In this document: piece by piece, positions 13,229-20,430 of the stretch
How the letters are laid out: every line of letters begins with the position of its first letter
Numbering within the stretch: the stretch's first letter is position 1
Origin: UBA11957 sp963603285
Lineage (GTDB): Bacteria; Bacillota; Clostridia; Lachnospirales; Lachnospiraceae
Length of the DNA stretch: 20,974 nucleotides
Direction of reading: 5' to 3'
Assembly (NCBI GenBank): GCA_963603285.1
Contig: CAVCMG010000045.1
Coordinates: 1 to 20,974 of the forward strand
Made by a program: the position numbers and the translations under genes
Notes under the pieces: generated by a model
Database searches by the model: none
What the model saw: only the letters and a program-made list of their open reading frames with translations
What the model was told of the DNA's origin: nothing

Positions 13229-15151
13229 TTACATATCTTCACTCAGCGTTTCCCACTGCGCATACAGCTCCTCGAGCCGCTCGGCGATCGACGCCTTTTC
13301 TTTGGAAAATTCAACACATTTAGCAACGTTCACGGCATTTTCCGGGAGTGCCATCAGTTCATCGATCTCGCTGTCTCTGGTTTCCAGCGTTTCGATCTCT
13401 TCCTCCACCTTTTTCAGCGCATTTTCCTTTTTACGCTTTGCGGCCTGCAGCTCTTTCTGCTGCTGCCAGGAGAGGCGGGAGTCTGCAGCTGTGCTTTCCG
13501 GAGCGGCAGAGGCTGTTTCCTGCTTCGGTGCGTAAATCTCGGTCATTTCCTCATGCTTTTCCAGATAGTAGTCGTAATTGCCGATATAATTGACCAGCTG
13601 GTGATTCGTCAGATCCAGGATCCTTGTGGCGGTCTGGTTGATGAAATACCGGTCGTGGGACACATACAGCACCGTGCCTGTATACGTTTTCAGCGCAGAT
13701 TCCAGAATCTCCTTGGAAATAATATCCAGATGGTTGGTCGGCTCATCGAGGATCAGGAAGTTGGCCTCGGACAGCATCAGCTTGGCCAGCGATACACGGC
13801 CGCGTTCGCCACCGGAGAGTGTGGATATCTTCTGGAATACCTCATCATTTTTGAAAAGGAAAGCGGCCAGTACGTTCCGGATCCTTGTATTGGTCAGCTG
13901 CGGATAATCATCGGAGATCTCCTCAAAGATCGTCTTTTCCGGATGCAGCACATGATGCTCCTGATCGTAGTAACCGATATGTACCTTGGAGCCCAGCGAA
14001 AAGCTGCCGCTGTCAGCATCCAGCAGGTGATTTAAGATCTTGAGGATGGTCGTCTTACCCGTACCGTTCTTGCCAATGATAGCCACACGTTCACCACGGA
14101 AGATATCAAAGGAGATATTATCAAACAGCGGCTGTCCCGGAAAAGCCTTGGACAGTCCTTCCACATGCAGTACATCGTTGCCGCTGACGATATCCGGCTC
14201 CAGCTGCAGCTGCATGGCGGCATCTACCTCCATCGGCTTGTCGATAACCTCAATCTTATCAAGCATCTTTTCACGGCTTTCCGCACGCTTGATGGATTTC
14301 TCACGATTGAAGGATTTCAGTTTGGCAATGACCGCTTCCTGATGGGCGATTTCTCTTTGCTGGTTCATATAGGCTTTCAGCTCTGCGTCACGCACGATGG
14401 CTTTCTTCGCAGAAAACGCGGTATAATTCCCCTCAAACGACATCGAACGGCCATGCTCCAGCTCAACGACCTTGGAAACCACCCTGTCCAGAAAATACCG
14501 GTCGTGGGATACAAGGATCACTGCACCTTTATAATTGAGAAGATATGTTTCCAGCCAGGCGATCGACGCCATATCCAGATGGTTGGTCGGCTCATCTAAG
14601 AGCAGGACGTCCGGAGCCAGAAGCAGAAGCTTACCCAGCGCCACACGGGTTTTCTGCCCACCGGAGAGGGTATTGATCGGATGAGAAAAATCCTCCTCAC
14701 CAAAGCCGAGGCCCTTTAAAACGCCGGTGACCTCGCTGCGCACGGCGTAGCCGTTCTGCTGTTCAAATTCCTGATTGACACGGGTATAGGTGGAGAGCAG
14801 TGTTTCCAGCGCATCGCCGGTCGCTGTTTTCATATCGTGCTCAAGCTGGCGGAGCTTTCTTTCCAGCTCCAGAACATCGGCACGGGCGCCGATCAGCTCG
14901 TCATAGATGCTGTTGTCTACCTGCAGGTCCTGATGCTGTGCGAGATATCCCAGCGTCTTTCCCTTGGCCAGCACGACCTCACCGGAATCCGGAGCGTACT
15001 CCCCGGTAATAATTTTTAACAGTGTAGATTTACCGGCACCGTTGATACCGATCAACGCCATTTTCTGGCGTTCTTCGATATGAAAACAGACGTCGTTGAG
15101 AATCTGTGTGGTACCAAAGCTTTTATTGATATGATGACATGAAAGAATCAT
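13229..15151 (-). CDS. ABC-F family ATPase (YdiF/Uup-type translation factor)
   Basis: A 640-residue protein with two ABC domains and no membrane segments. Domain 1: Walker A GINGAGKST (35-43), signature LSGGQ (162-166), Walker B LLLLDEPTNHLD (about 183-193). A charged helical linker (about 230-320) is the P-site tRNA interaction motif. Domain 2: Walker A GKNGTGKTT (360-368), signature LSGGE (445-449), Walker B LILDEPTNHLD (about 467-476). A C-terminal helical hairpin (about 560-638) follows a Glu/Ala-rich spacer. Such proteins bind the ribosomal E site and act on stalled translation. The C-terminal coil points to the YdiF/Uup branch rather than antibiotic-resistance ABC-Fs, though this cannot be settled by eye. 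Start supported by AGGTCAGGA. Confidence 0.92.
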   Translation of the reverse strand: MILSCHHINKSFGTTQILNDVCFHIEERQKMALIGINGAGKSTLLKIITGEYAPDSGEVVLAKGKTLGYLAQHQDLQVDNSIYDELIGARADVLELERKLRQLEHDMKTATGDALETLLSTYTRVNQEFEQQNGYAVRSEVTGVLKGLGFGEEDFSHPINTLSGGQKTRVALGKLLLLAPDVLLLDEPTNHLDMASIAWLETYLLNYKGAVILVSHDRYFLDRVVSKVVELEHGRSMSFEGNYTAFSAKKAIVRDAELKAYMNQQREIAHQEAVIAKLKSFNREKSIKRAESREKMLDKIEVIDKPMEVDAAMQLQLEPDIVSGNDVLHVEGLSKAFPGQPLFDNISFDIFRGERVAIIGKNGTGKTTILKILNHLLDADSGSFSLGSKVHIGYYDQEHHVLHPEKTIFEEISDDYPQLTNTRIRNVLAAFLFKNDEVFQKISTLSGGERGRVSLAKLMLSEANFLILDEPTNHLDIISKEILESALKTYTGTVLYVSHDRYFINQTATRILDLTNHQLVNYIGNYDYYLEKHEEMTEIYAPKQETASAAPESTAADSRLSWQQQKELQAAKRKKENALKKVEEEIETLETRDSEIDELMALPENAVNVAKCVEFSKEKASIAERLEELYAQWETLSEDM

Positions 15152-15189
15152 CGTTGTTCCTGACCTTTCTTATTAAAATTCATTGGTAT

Positions 15190-15219
15190 AGTGTACCGTA
15201 AAACATACAAAAAGGTCAA
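15190..15219 (-). promoter_or_regulatory. Predicted sigma-A promoter of the ABC-F gene
   Basis: On the minus strand TTGACC (15214-15219) and TACACT (15190-15195) are 18 nt apart, about 38 nt before the start codon. Confidence 0.6.
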
Positions 15220-15272
15220 GAGCTGACCCGGCCGATTTCCGACAAAAGCTGTGTATTTTCTGCAAGTCTTAT

Positions 15273-15301
15273 TTGACAATAAGATAACACAATATTATAA
15301 T
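15273..15301 (+). promoter_or_regulatory. Consensus sigma-A promoter of rex, with possible Rex operator
   Basis: Perfect TTGACA (15273-15278), a 17-nt spacer and perfect TATAAT (15296-15301). The 18-mer at 15273-15290 resembles the Rex operator TTGTTAA-N4-TTAACAA at 10 of 14 defined positions and overlaps the -35 box. That placement would suit autorepression, but the match is imperfect. Confidence 0.85.
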
Positions 15302-15351
15302 CGGAGTATATAGGTGTGATTATGCCAAATAACCGTTTTTAAGGAGAACAT

Positions 15352-15993
15352 ATGCCAAACAGAGGGATTTCCGAAGCCGTTATCAAACGTCTGCCCCGGT
15401 ACTACCGTTATCTGAACGATCTGTCCGAAGAAGGGGTAGAGCGTATTTCTTCATCTGAATTAAGCAAGATCATGAAAGTTACCGCCTCCCAGATCCGTCA
15501 GGATCTGAATCATTTCGGTGGTTTTGGCCAGCAGGGCTATGGATATAATGTCCGTACACTTTATGAAGAGATTGGTAAGATCCTTGGTCTTGACAAGGCC
15601 CAGTCGATGATCATTATCGGTGCCGGACGCCTCGGACAGGCGCTGGCCAATTATGTCCGTTTTGAAAAAAGAGGCTTTCGCGTGATCGGTGTATTTGACA
15701 GCGATCCGGCGCTTGTCGGCAAGACGGTACGACAGTGTACGATACAGCCTGCCGATGAACTGGCTGAGTTTCTGGACAGCCACAATGTAGATATCGCTAC
15801 GCTGGCGATCCCCAGAAAGAATGCGCCGGAGGTGGCTCGTCTTGTTGTTGAGCATGGCATACATGCCATCTGGAATTTTACTCCGGTAGATTTGAATCTT
15901 CATCTCCCAGACGATGTTGTTGTTGAAAATGTGCACCTGTCGGAAAGCCTGATGAAGCTTTCCTGTGATCTGCAACATCTCAGACAGCAGTAA
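15352..15993 (+). CDS. rex: Redox-sensing transcriptional repressor Rex
   Basis: A 213-residue Rex. The N-terminal winged helix carries the typical ISEAVIKRLPRYYRYL start and the recognition segment KVTASQIRQDLNHFGGFGQQGYGY (about 42-64). The Rossmann domain has IIIGAGRLGQAL (87-98) and the FDSDP segment that follows the second strand. A C-terminal domain-swap helix (about 195-213) closes the protein. Rex represses fermentation and NADH-oxidation genes when NAD+ is high and lets go when NADH binds. AAGGAG lies 7 nt before the ATG. It is transcribed from a consensus promoter; a six-codon mini-ORF lies in the leader. Downstream nnr, an NAD(P)HX repair enzyme, is separated by a terminator. Confidence 0.96.
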   Translation: MPNRGISEAVIKRLPRYYRYLNDLSEEGVERISSSELSKIMKVTASQIRQDLNHFGGFGQQGYGYNVRTLYEEIGKILGLDKAQSMIIIGAGRLGQALANYVRFEKRGFRVIGVFDSDPALVGKTVRQCTIQPADELAEFLDSHNVDIATLAIPRKNAPEVARLVVEHGIHAIWNFTPVDLNLHLPDDVVVENVHLSESLMKLSCDLQHLRQQ

Positions 15994-16004
15994 TAAAAGA
16001 CCCC

Positions 16005-16044
16005 TGCCGCAGAACAGAGCTGTCTGTTTTGCGGCATCCTTTTT
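16005..16044 (+). terminator. Intrinsic terminator between rex and nnr
   Basis: A 14-bp stem with one G-T wobble (16005-16018 with 16023-16036), loop GCTG, followed by TCCTTTTTG. Only 17 nt separate the T-run from the nnr start codon, leaving room for the ribosome binding site but not for a promoter. Confidence 0.8.
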
Positions 16045-16061
16045 GTGAAAGGACAGGCGAT

Positions 16062-17561
16062 ATGTTAAGAATTCTAAACGCCGCCCAGATGCAGGCGACG
16101 GATCGTTATACAATAGAACAGATGCAGGTTCCGGCTATGGTGCTGATGGAAAAAGCCGCTGAGGCCATGGTAAACCGGTTGCTTGCCGATACCTCTGAAA
16201 ATGACAGGATACTGGTGCTGTGCGGCAGCGGAAACAACGGTGCCGACGGCATGGCAGCGGCCCGTATGCTGCATCTGAAAGGGCGTCGCACGACGCTGTA
16301 TCTGGCCGGGCAGGATAGCCATTTTACAAAGGAAGCAGCCCTGCAGTGGCAGATTGCCCGAAATTATGGTGTACCGGTGGTTAATAATCCACGGATGGAT
16401 GAATATACTGTCCTTGTGGATGCCCTTTTTGGTACAGGCCTGTCACGGGCTGTCACCGGCGCTTATGCCACGCTGATTGGGCAGATAAACGCAGCAAAAG
16501 CCCGGGTCTATGCGATGGACATCCCCTCCGGTGTCAACGCCACAACCGGACAGATCATGCAGACTGCCGTACAGGCGGACTGTACGGTGACGTTTTCCTT
16601 TTACAAGCTGGGAACGCTTCTGTATCCCGGCGCAGCCTGCTGTGGCGAGCTTGTTCTGGCCGATGCCGGGATCTATCCTGCGGATACCCCTTATCAGCCG
16701 GATATGTACTTTCTGGAAAAAACAGATCTGTGTGAAAGAAACCAGAGACGTCCCGACGGCAACAAGGGCACGTTTGGTAAGGTGCTTCTGATCGCAGGAA
16801 GTGAAGAGATCTGCGGCGCGGCATATATGAGTGCCAGAAGTGCTTTCCTGTGCGGTGCCGGTATGGTCAGCGTCTTTACACCGGGTATCAATTGCCAGGT
16901 ACTGCATCAGTCGCTGCCCGAAGCCATGACAACGGCTTCGGACGTCCTGGACTGGGAGAAAAAGCTTGAAAAGACGATCGACTGGGCCGATGTGATCGGC
17001 GTTGGTCCCGGCATTGGTACGGACGAAAAAGCGCAGGATATGGTCAGAAAGCTTCTGACGTATACGGACAAGCCGGTGGTTTTCGACGCAGATGCCCTCA
17101 ATATCCTGAGCATGCATCCCGACTGGCTCGACAGTCACAGGGGTATACATGTTCTTACCCCGCATATGGGAGAGATGAACCGTCTGACCGGACAGCCGGT
17201 TTCCCGTCTGAAAGAGGATCCGTGTGGCTTTGCCATGCAGATGGCGGAAAAAGAGAGAGCTGTCTGTGTGTTAAAGGATGCCCGGACATGTATTGCTTTG
17301 CCGGATGGACGACTGTATCTGCATTGTTTTGGCAACAGTGGCATGGCAACAGCGGGCAGCGGCGATGTACTGACCGGAACGATCCTCGGACTGTGCAGCA
17401 GCTGTAATTCACTGGAACAGGCTGCATATCTGGGGGTACTGCTGCATGGACTTGCCGGAGATGCCGCGGCAGCAGAGCTTGGCAAAGAGTCCATGGCAGC
17501 CATGGATATCTGTCATAAGCTGCCGGATATACTGAAACTTTTTTCTGCAAAACGCATATAA
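16062..17561 (+). CDS. nnr: Bifunctional NAD(P)H-hydrate epimerase / ADP-dependent NAD(P)HX dehydratase
   Basis: A 499-residue fusion that repairs hydrated NADH and NADPH. The N-terminal YjeF_N epimerase domain (about 1-215) contains GSGNNGADG (55-63) and a VDALFGTGL segment. The C-terminal ribokinase-like dehydratase domain (about 225-499) contains NKGTFGKVLLIAGS, GVGPGIGTDE, LTPHMGEMNRL and the nucleotide-site NSGMATAGSGDVLTG. The ATG at 16062 is preferred: AAAGGACAG is just upstream and the protein then begins MLRILNAAQMQATD, as in homologues. An in-frame ATG at 16029 would start inside the terminator stem. It probably forms a unit with alr (24 nt downstream), a frequent Firmicutes neighbour. 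Confidence 0.95.
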   Translation: MLRILNAAQMQATDRYTIEQMQVPAMVLMEKAAEAMVNRLLADTSENDRILVLCGSGNNGADGMAAARMLHLKGRRTTLYLAGQDSHFTKEAALQWQIARNYGVPVVNNPRMDEYTVLVDALFGTGLSRAVTGAYATLIGQINAAKARVYAMDIPSGVNATTGQIMQTAVQADCTVTFSFYKLGTLLYPGAACCGELVLADAGIYPADTPYQPDMYFLEKTDLCERNQRRPDGNKGTFGKVLLIAGSEEICGAAYMSARSAFLCGAGMVSVFTPGINCQVLHQSLPEAMTTASDVLDWEKKLEKTIDWADVIGVGPGIGTDEKAQDMVRKLLTYTDKPVVFDADALNILSMHPDWLDSHRGIHVLTPHMGEMNRLTGQPVSRLKEDPCGFAMQMAEKERAVCVLKDARTCIALPDGRLYLHCFGNSGMATAGSGDVLTGTILGLCSSCNSLEQAAYLGVLLHGLAGDAAAAELGKESMAAMDICHKLPDILKLFSAKRI

Positions 17562-17585
17562 ACTAACAGAGGAGACAGCATAACA

Positions 17586-18710
17586 ATGCATAACAGGATA
17601 TACGCGAACATCCATATGGATGCGCTGGAACAAAACCTTTCGTCCATGAAAGCCAATCTGAAAGAAGGCACGCAGATGGTCGGCGTGATCAAGGCAGACG
17701 CTTACGGACATGGCGCAGTGCCTATCGCACAGTACATGGAACCAAAGGAATACGTCTGGGGCTTTGCCACAGCGACAGAAGAGGAGGCCGTAGAGCTTCG
17801 CCGAGCCGGTATCAGAAAGCCGATCCTGATCCTTGGCTTTACGTTCCCCGAGCATTACGAACAGATGGCAAAGCTGGGCATCCGTCCTGCCGTTTTCACA
17901 CTGGAAATGGCCGAACAGATGGCAGAAGTGGCACAGCGTGTCGGTGAAACCATGCATATCCATCTGGCGGTGGATACCGGCATGGGACGCATAGGCCTGT
18001 ATGACGATGCCCGCGGTGTAGAGACAGCCTGTGCGATCGCGAAACTTGAAGGACTGCAGATTGAGGGTCTGTTTACCCATTTTGCCCGGGCGGACGAAAG
18101 CAGTACGGATCCGGCAAAAGCACAGCTTACCCGCTATCTGGATTTTGCCAAAGCGCTTGAAAAAGCAGGGCTTACCATTCCGCTGCACCATGTGAGCAAC
18201 AGCGCCTGCATCATGCAGTTTTCCGAAGCCAATCTGGATCTGGTACGTGCCGGTATTACGCTGTACGGCCTGTTCCCTTCGGAGGAAGTCCGGGAGGATC
18301 CGGTATTCTTACATCCGATGATGGAGCTGAAAAGCCGTGTCGCCTACGTCAAGGACGTCACACCGGGTACACCGATCAGCTACGGCGGCACCTTTGTGGC
18401 CGATCATCCCATGCGGGTGGCTACGATCCCTGTGGGCTATGCCGACGGTTATCCGCGCAGCCTTTCCAACAAGGGCTATGTGCTGATCCACGGCAGAAAA
18501 TGTCCGATCCTTGGCCGTGTCTGCATGGATCAGTTTATGGTGGATGTTACCGATCTGCCAAAGGTACAGGTATTTGACGATGTAACACTGCTGGGAACGG
18601 ATGGTGGTGAAACGATCACTGCCGAGATGCTTGGCGAGCTTTCCGGCCGCTTTAACTACGAGCTGGTCTGCAATATATCCAAGCGTGTGCCCCGTATCTA
18701 TGTAAAATAA
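17586..18710 (+). CDS. alr: Alanine racemase
   Basis: A 374-residue fold-type III PLP enzyme that interconverts L- and D-alanine for peptidoglycan and, in spore formers, germination control. The PLP lysine is Lys36 in VIKADAYGHGA. The opposite-face catalytic tyrosine is Tyr266 in ISYGGTF. Further motifs are HLAVDTGMGRIG (about 126-137), HHVSNSA (201-207), the AGITLYG segment, and CMDQFMVDVTD near the C-terminus. The ribosome binding site GAGGAGAC is somewhat far (about 10 nt). A 7-bp hairpin (GTGTCTT 18741-18747 / AAGACAC 18764-18770) follows the gene, but without a T-run. An alr-mazF order is the standard Firmicutes arrangement. Confidence 0.96.
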   Translation: MHNRIYANIHMDALEQNLSSMKANLKEGTQMVGVIKADAYGHGAVPIAQYMEPKEYVWGFATATEEEAVELRRAGIRKPILILGFTFPEHYEQMAKLGIRPAVFTLEMAEQMAEVAQRVGETMHIHLAVDTGMGRIGLYDDARGVETACAIAKLEGLQIEGLFTHFARADESSTDPAKAQLTRYLDFAKALEKAGLTIPLHHVSNSACIMQFSEANLDLVRAGITLYGLFPSEEVREDPVFLHPMMELKSRVAYVKDVTPGTPISYGGTFVADHPMRVATIPVGYADGYPRSLSNKGYVLIHGRKCPILGRVCMDQFMVDVTDLPKVQVFDDVTLLGTDGGETITAEMLGELSGRFNYELVCNISKRVPRIYVK

Positions 18711-18858
18711 AACCATATAAAATAATAAAGAGAATCCGCCGTGTCTTATGAACCTGCGGCAGCAAGACACACTTTGCTTGTATACACCTGAAAAAACTGG
18801 AAATACTGTCCATAAAACTTCTGGCAGCAGTAATTTTCTAAAATCGGAGTGTGACAGT

Positions 18859-19206
18859 GTGGTAATTAAACGAGGTGATATATTTTACGCGGATTTAAGA
18901 CCTGTGGTAGGCAGCGAGCAGGGTGGTGTGCGGCCGGTGCTGATCATTCAGAACGATGTCGGCAACAAGCACAGTCCTACCGTGATCTGTGCCGCCATTA
19001 CGTCAAAGATGAACAAAGCGAAGCTTCCTACGCATATTGAGATCGACGCTTCCAGCTATGCGATCATCCGTGATTCGGTCATTCTGCTGGAGCAGCTGCG
19101 CACCATTGACAAGCAGCGTCTGAAGGACAAAGTCTGTCATCTGGATGCGGAGGTATTAAAGCAGGTCAATAAAGCCCTGTGTATCAGTCTGGAACTGCCT
19201 ACATAA
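18859..19206 (+). CDS. ndoA: MazF/NdoA-type mRNA interferase toxin
   Basis: A 115-residue protein very close to B. subtilis NdoA (EndoA): VIKRGDIFYADLRPVVGSEQGGVRPVLIIQNDVGN, then a KLPTHIEID segment and RDSVILLEQLRTIDKQRL. Such toxins cleave single-stranded mRNA at short motifs. The GTG at 18859 is chosen because it aligns with the known N-terminus and has GGAG 9 nt upstream; the longer frame from 18748 adds 37 non-homologous residues. The usual antitoxin gene (endoAI, ribbon-helix-helix) is missing: the 148 nt between alr and this gene hold no credible ORF. It may be regulated by an antitoxin elsewhere or act as an orphan. The catalytic Arg/Thr region (GGVRP, AAITSK) is intact. Confidence 0.93.
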   Translation: MVIKRGDIFYADLRPVVGSEQGGVRPVLIIQNDVGNKHSPTVICAAITSKMNKAKLPTHIEIDASSYAIIRDSVILLEQLRTIDKQRLKDKVCHLDAEVLKQVNKALCISLELPT

Positions 19207-19214
19207 CTCAGTTC

Positions 19215-19243
19215 TTGACGATGGGAAGTGATGATGGTATAAT
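19215..19243 (+). promoter_or_regulatory. Predicted strong sigma-A promoter upstream of yebC
   Basis: TTGACG (19215-19220), 17-nt spacer, perfect TATAAT (19238-19243), starting only 9 nt after the ndoA stop codon. The predicted transcript starts near 19250 and meets a terminator-like hairpin after about 40 nt. Confidence 0.8.
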
Positions 19244-19285
19244 GGCACGAGCGTATTGGGCCAGATACCATGTACGTGATTACTC

Positions 19286-19311
19286 AAAACTGGTCCACTG
19301 GACCAGTTTTT
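19286..19311 (+). terminator. Terminator-like hairpin in the yebC leader
   Basis: AAAACTGGTCC (19286-19296) pairs perfectly with GGACCAGTTTT (19300-19310), with a 3-nt loop (wider if the closing pair opens) and a run of five T (19307-19311). It lies downstream of the yebC promoter and about 70 nt before its start, so it either ends ndoA transcripts or attenuates yebC. GGGCCAG at 19258-19264 could pair with CTGGTCC at 19290-19296 (one G-T) as an alternative fold. Confidence 0.65.
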
Positions 19312-19382
19312 CATATGCATGGCAACTAAAGCTGTCCGCCCTGTGCGGATCATATATACTATGAAGGAAGAGGAGTGACCAT

Positions 19383-20111
19383 ATGTCAGGACATTCAAAG
19401 TTTGCCAATATCAAACATAAAAAAGAGAAAAACGACGCAAAAAAAGGTAAGATCTTTACCATGATCGGCCGTGAGATCGTAGTTGCTGTCAAAGAGGGCG
19501 GCGCTGATCCGGCCAGCAACAGCAAGCTGCGCGACGTTATCGCCAAAGCCAAAGCCAACAACGTACCAAACGACACCATCGAGCGTGGTATCAAGAAGGC
19601 TGCCGGTGACAGCGATGCCAACAATTACGAGACCAACATCTACGAAGGCTACGGCCCGGGCGGAGTTGCCATCATCGTAAAGACACTGACAGACAACAAG
19701 AACCGTACCGCTGCCAACGTCAGAAGTGCTTTCTCCAAGGGCAAAGGCTCCATGGGTACACCGGGAAGCGTTTCCTTTATGTTCGATGAGAAGGGACGTA
19801 TTATTGTAGATAAAGAAGATTTCGAGATGGATCCCGACGATTTCATGATGCTGGCTCTGGATGCCGGTGCCGAGGATTTCTCCGATGAGGAGGACTGCTA
19901 CGAGATCGTAACCTCTCCGGAAGATTTCTCTGCAGTACGCGAAGCCCTAGAAAAAGAGGGCATCGAAATGGCAGAAGCCGACATCACCCAGATCCCGCAG
20001 AACTACGTCGAAGTAACCGACGAAGAGACCATCAAGTGTCTGCAGCGCATCCTGGATCTGCTGGAAGATGACGACGATGTACAGGATGTATATCATAACT
20101 GGGATGAATAA
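19383..20111 (+). CDS. yebC: YebC/PmpR family regulatory/translation protein
   Basis: A 242-residue YebC-family protein starting MSGHSKFANIKHKKEKNDAKKGK, the characteristic N-terminal domain. The conserved EGYGPGGVAIIVKTLTDNKNRTAANVRSAFSK block (about 83-114) and the acidic C-terminal domain are intact. Members were long annotated as DNA-binding transcriptional regulators; recent work links bacterial YebC-type proteins and mitochondrial TACO1 to translation of proline-rich stretches. Which role applies here is not decidable from sequence. GAGGAG lies 6-7 nt upstream of the ATG. It is monocistronic with a terminator downstream; its leader contains a terminator-like hairpin. Confidence 0.95.
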   Translation: MSGHSKFANIKHKKEKNDAKKGKIFTMIGREIVVAVKEGGADPASNSKLRDVIAKAKANNVPNDTIERGIKKAAGDSDANNYETNIYEGYGPGGVAIIVKTLTDNKNRTAANVRSAFSKGKGSMGTPGSVSFMFDEKGRIIVDKEDFEMDPDDFMMLALDAGAEDFSDEEDCYEIVTSPEDFSAVREALEKEGIEMAEADITQIPQNYVEVTDEETIKCLQRILDLLEDDDDVQDVYHNWDE

Positions 20112-20123
20112 ATACTAACATAC

Positions 20124-20168
20124 AAAAGGGCAGTTGTTTTGACCGTAAGGTCTGGCAGCTGCCCTTTT
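20124..20168 (+). terminator. Intrinsic terminator after yebC
   Basis: AAAAGGGCAG (20124-20133) pairs with CTGCCCTTTT (20159-20168), with a 25-nt loop. The arm itself supplies the T-run, and the mirrored A-run allows function on either strand. It marks the border between the chromosomal core and the AT-rich island. Confidence 0.8.
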
Positions 20169-20251
20169 GATAAACAGAACAACTCAACACTACTATAGAT
20201 ATCCAATAATTTTTGTGCAATTTTACTATTTCTATTTTTAAGGTTACATCA

Positions 20252-20257
20252 TATAAT
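20252..20257 (+). promoter_or_regulatory. Putative -10 box of the toxI antitoxin RNA
   Basis: A perfect TATAAT lies about 30 nt upstream of the first 34-nt repeat; no good -35 box is seen at 16-18 nt. The flanking stretch 20170-20251 is AT-rich and shows no ORF or other structure I can support. Transcription would start near 20264. Confidence 0.5.
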
Positions 20258-20287
20258 ACGTTTAAGGAGATAATAGTTTCCTTGTAC

Positions 20288-20389
20288 AGAGGTTACGAAG
20301 CCTGTAAAAAATCGTCTTAATAGAGGTTACGAAGCCTGTAAAAAATCGTTTTAATAGAGGTTACGAAGCCTGTAAAAAATCGTTTTAAT
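20288..20389 (+). repeat. Three tandem 34-nt direct repeats
   Basis: Units are 20288-20321, 20322-20355 and 20356-20389, head to tail with no spacers. Units 2 and 3 are identical; unit 1 differs only at 20316 (C instead of T). A fourth copy is cut short after AGAGG at 20390-20394, where it merges into the terminator stem. The three-and-a-bit copy design and unit length match toxI-type antitoxin genes (about 34-36 nt in ToxI and AbiQ systems). Confidence 0.95.
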
Positions 20390-20415
20390 AGAGGAGCATT
20401 TGCTCTTCTATTTCT
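20390..20415 (+). terminator. Weak terminator between antitoxin repeats and toxin gene
   Basis: AGAGGAGC (20390-20397) pairs with GCTCTTCT (20402-20409) with one G-T, loop ATTT, followed by the T-rich ATTTCTTT. Type III systems typically have such a leaky terminator here, keeping RNA antitoxin in excess over toxin mRNA. Its left arm starts with the first five bases of a fourth repeat. Confidence 0.6.
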
Positions 20416-20430
20416 TTATGGAGATACTAT

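Larger units (their letters stand above)
20264..20415 (+). ncRNA. Candidate type III antitoxin RNA (toxI-like)
   Basis: Between a TATAAT box and a toxN-like gene lies a non-coding stretch made mostly of three tandem 34-nt repeats ending in a short terminator hairpin. In type III systems such repeats are cut by the toxin into single units, each of which folds as a pseudoknot and inhibits the toxin. Each unit here has a small stem-loop (GGTT/AGCC around ACGA) and an A6-T run; ToxN enzymes prefer to cut in A-rich sites such as AAAU. Ends are estimates from the promoter and hairpin. Confidence 0.75.

Noticed and set aside
13229..15151. Antibiotic-resistance ABC-F
   Set aside because: The long C-terminal helical hairpin and housekeeping context fit YdiF/Uup; no resistance-type context or attenuator leader is present.
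16029..16061. Earlier nnr start (MRHPF...)
   Set aside because: It begins inside the terminator stem of rex and adds non-homologous residues before MLRILNAAQM.
18748..18858. Upstream extension of ndoA by 37 residues
   Set aside because: The added sequence has no match to the family and no ribosome binding site, whereas GTG 18859 gives the known N-terminus with GGAG upstream.
20282..20320. TTG-initiated 12-codon peptide starting in the toxI leader
   Set aside because: Spacing to the AAGGAG is too long and the frame merely runs through the first repeat; the non-coding antitoxin reading explains the region better.
20288..20389. CRISPR array
   Set aside because: The 34-nt units are contiguous with no variable spacers between them and no cas gene is present; they fit type III antitoxin repeats instead.
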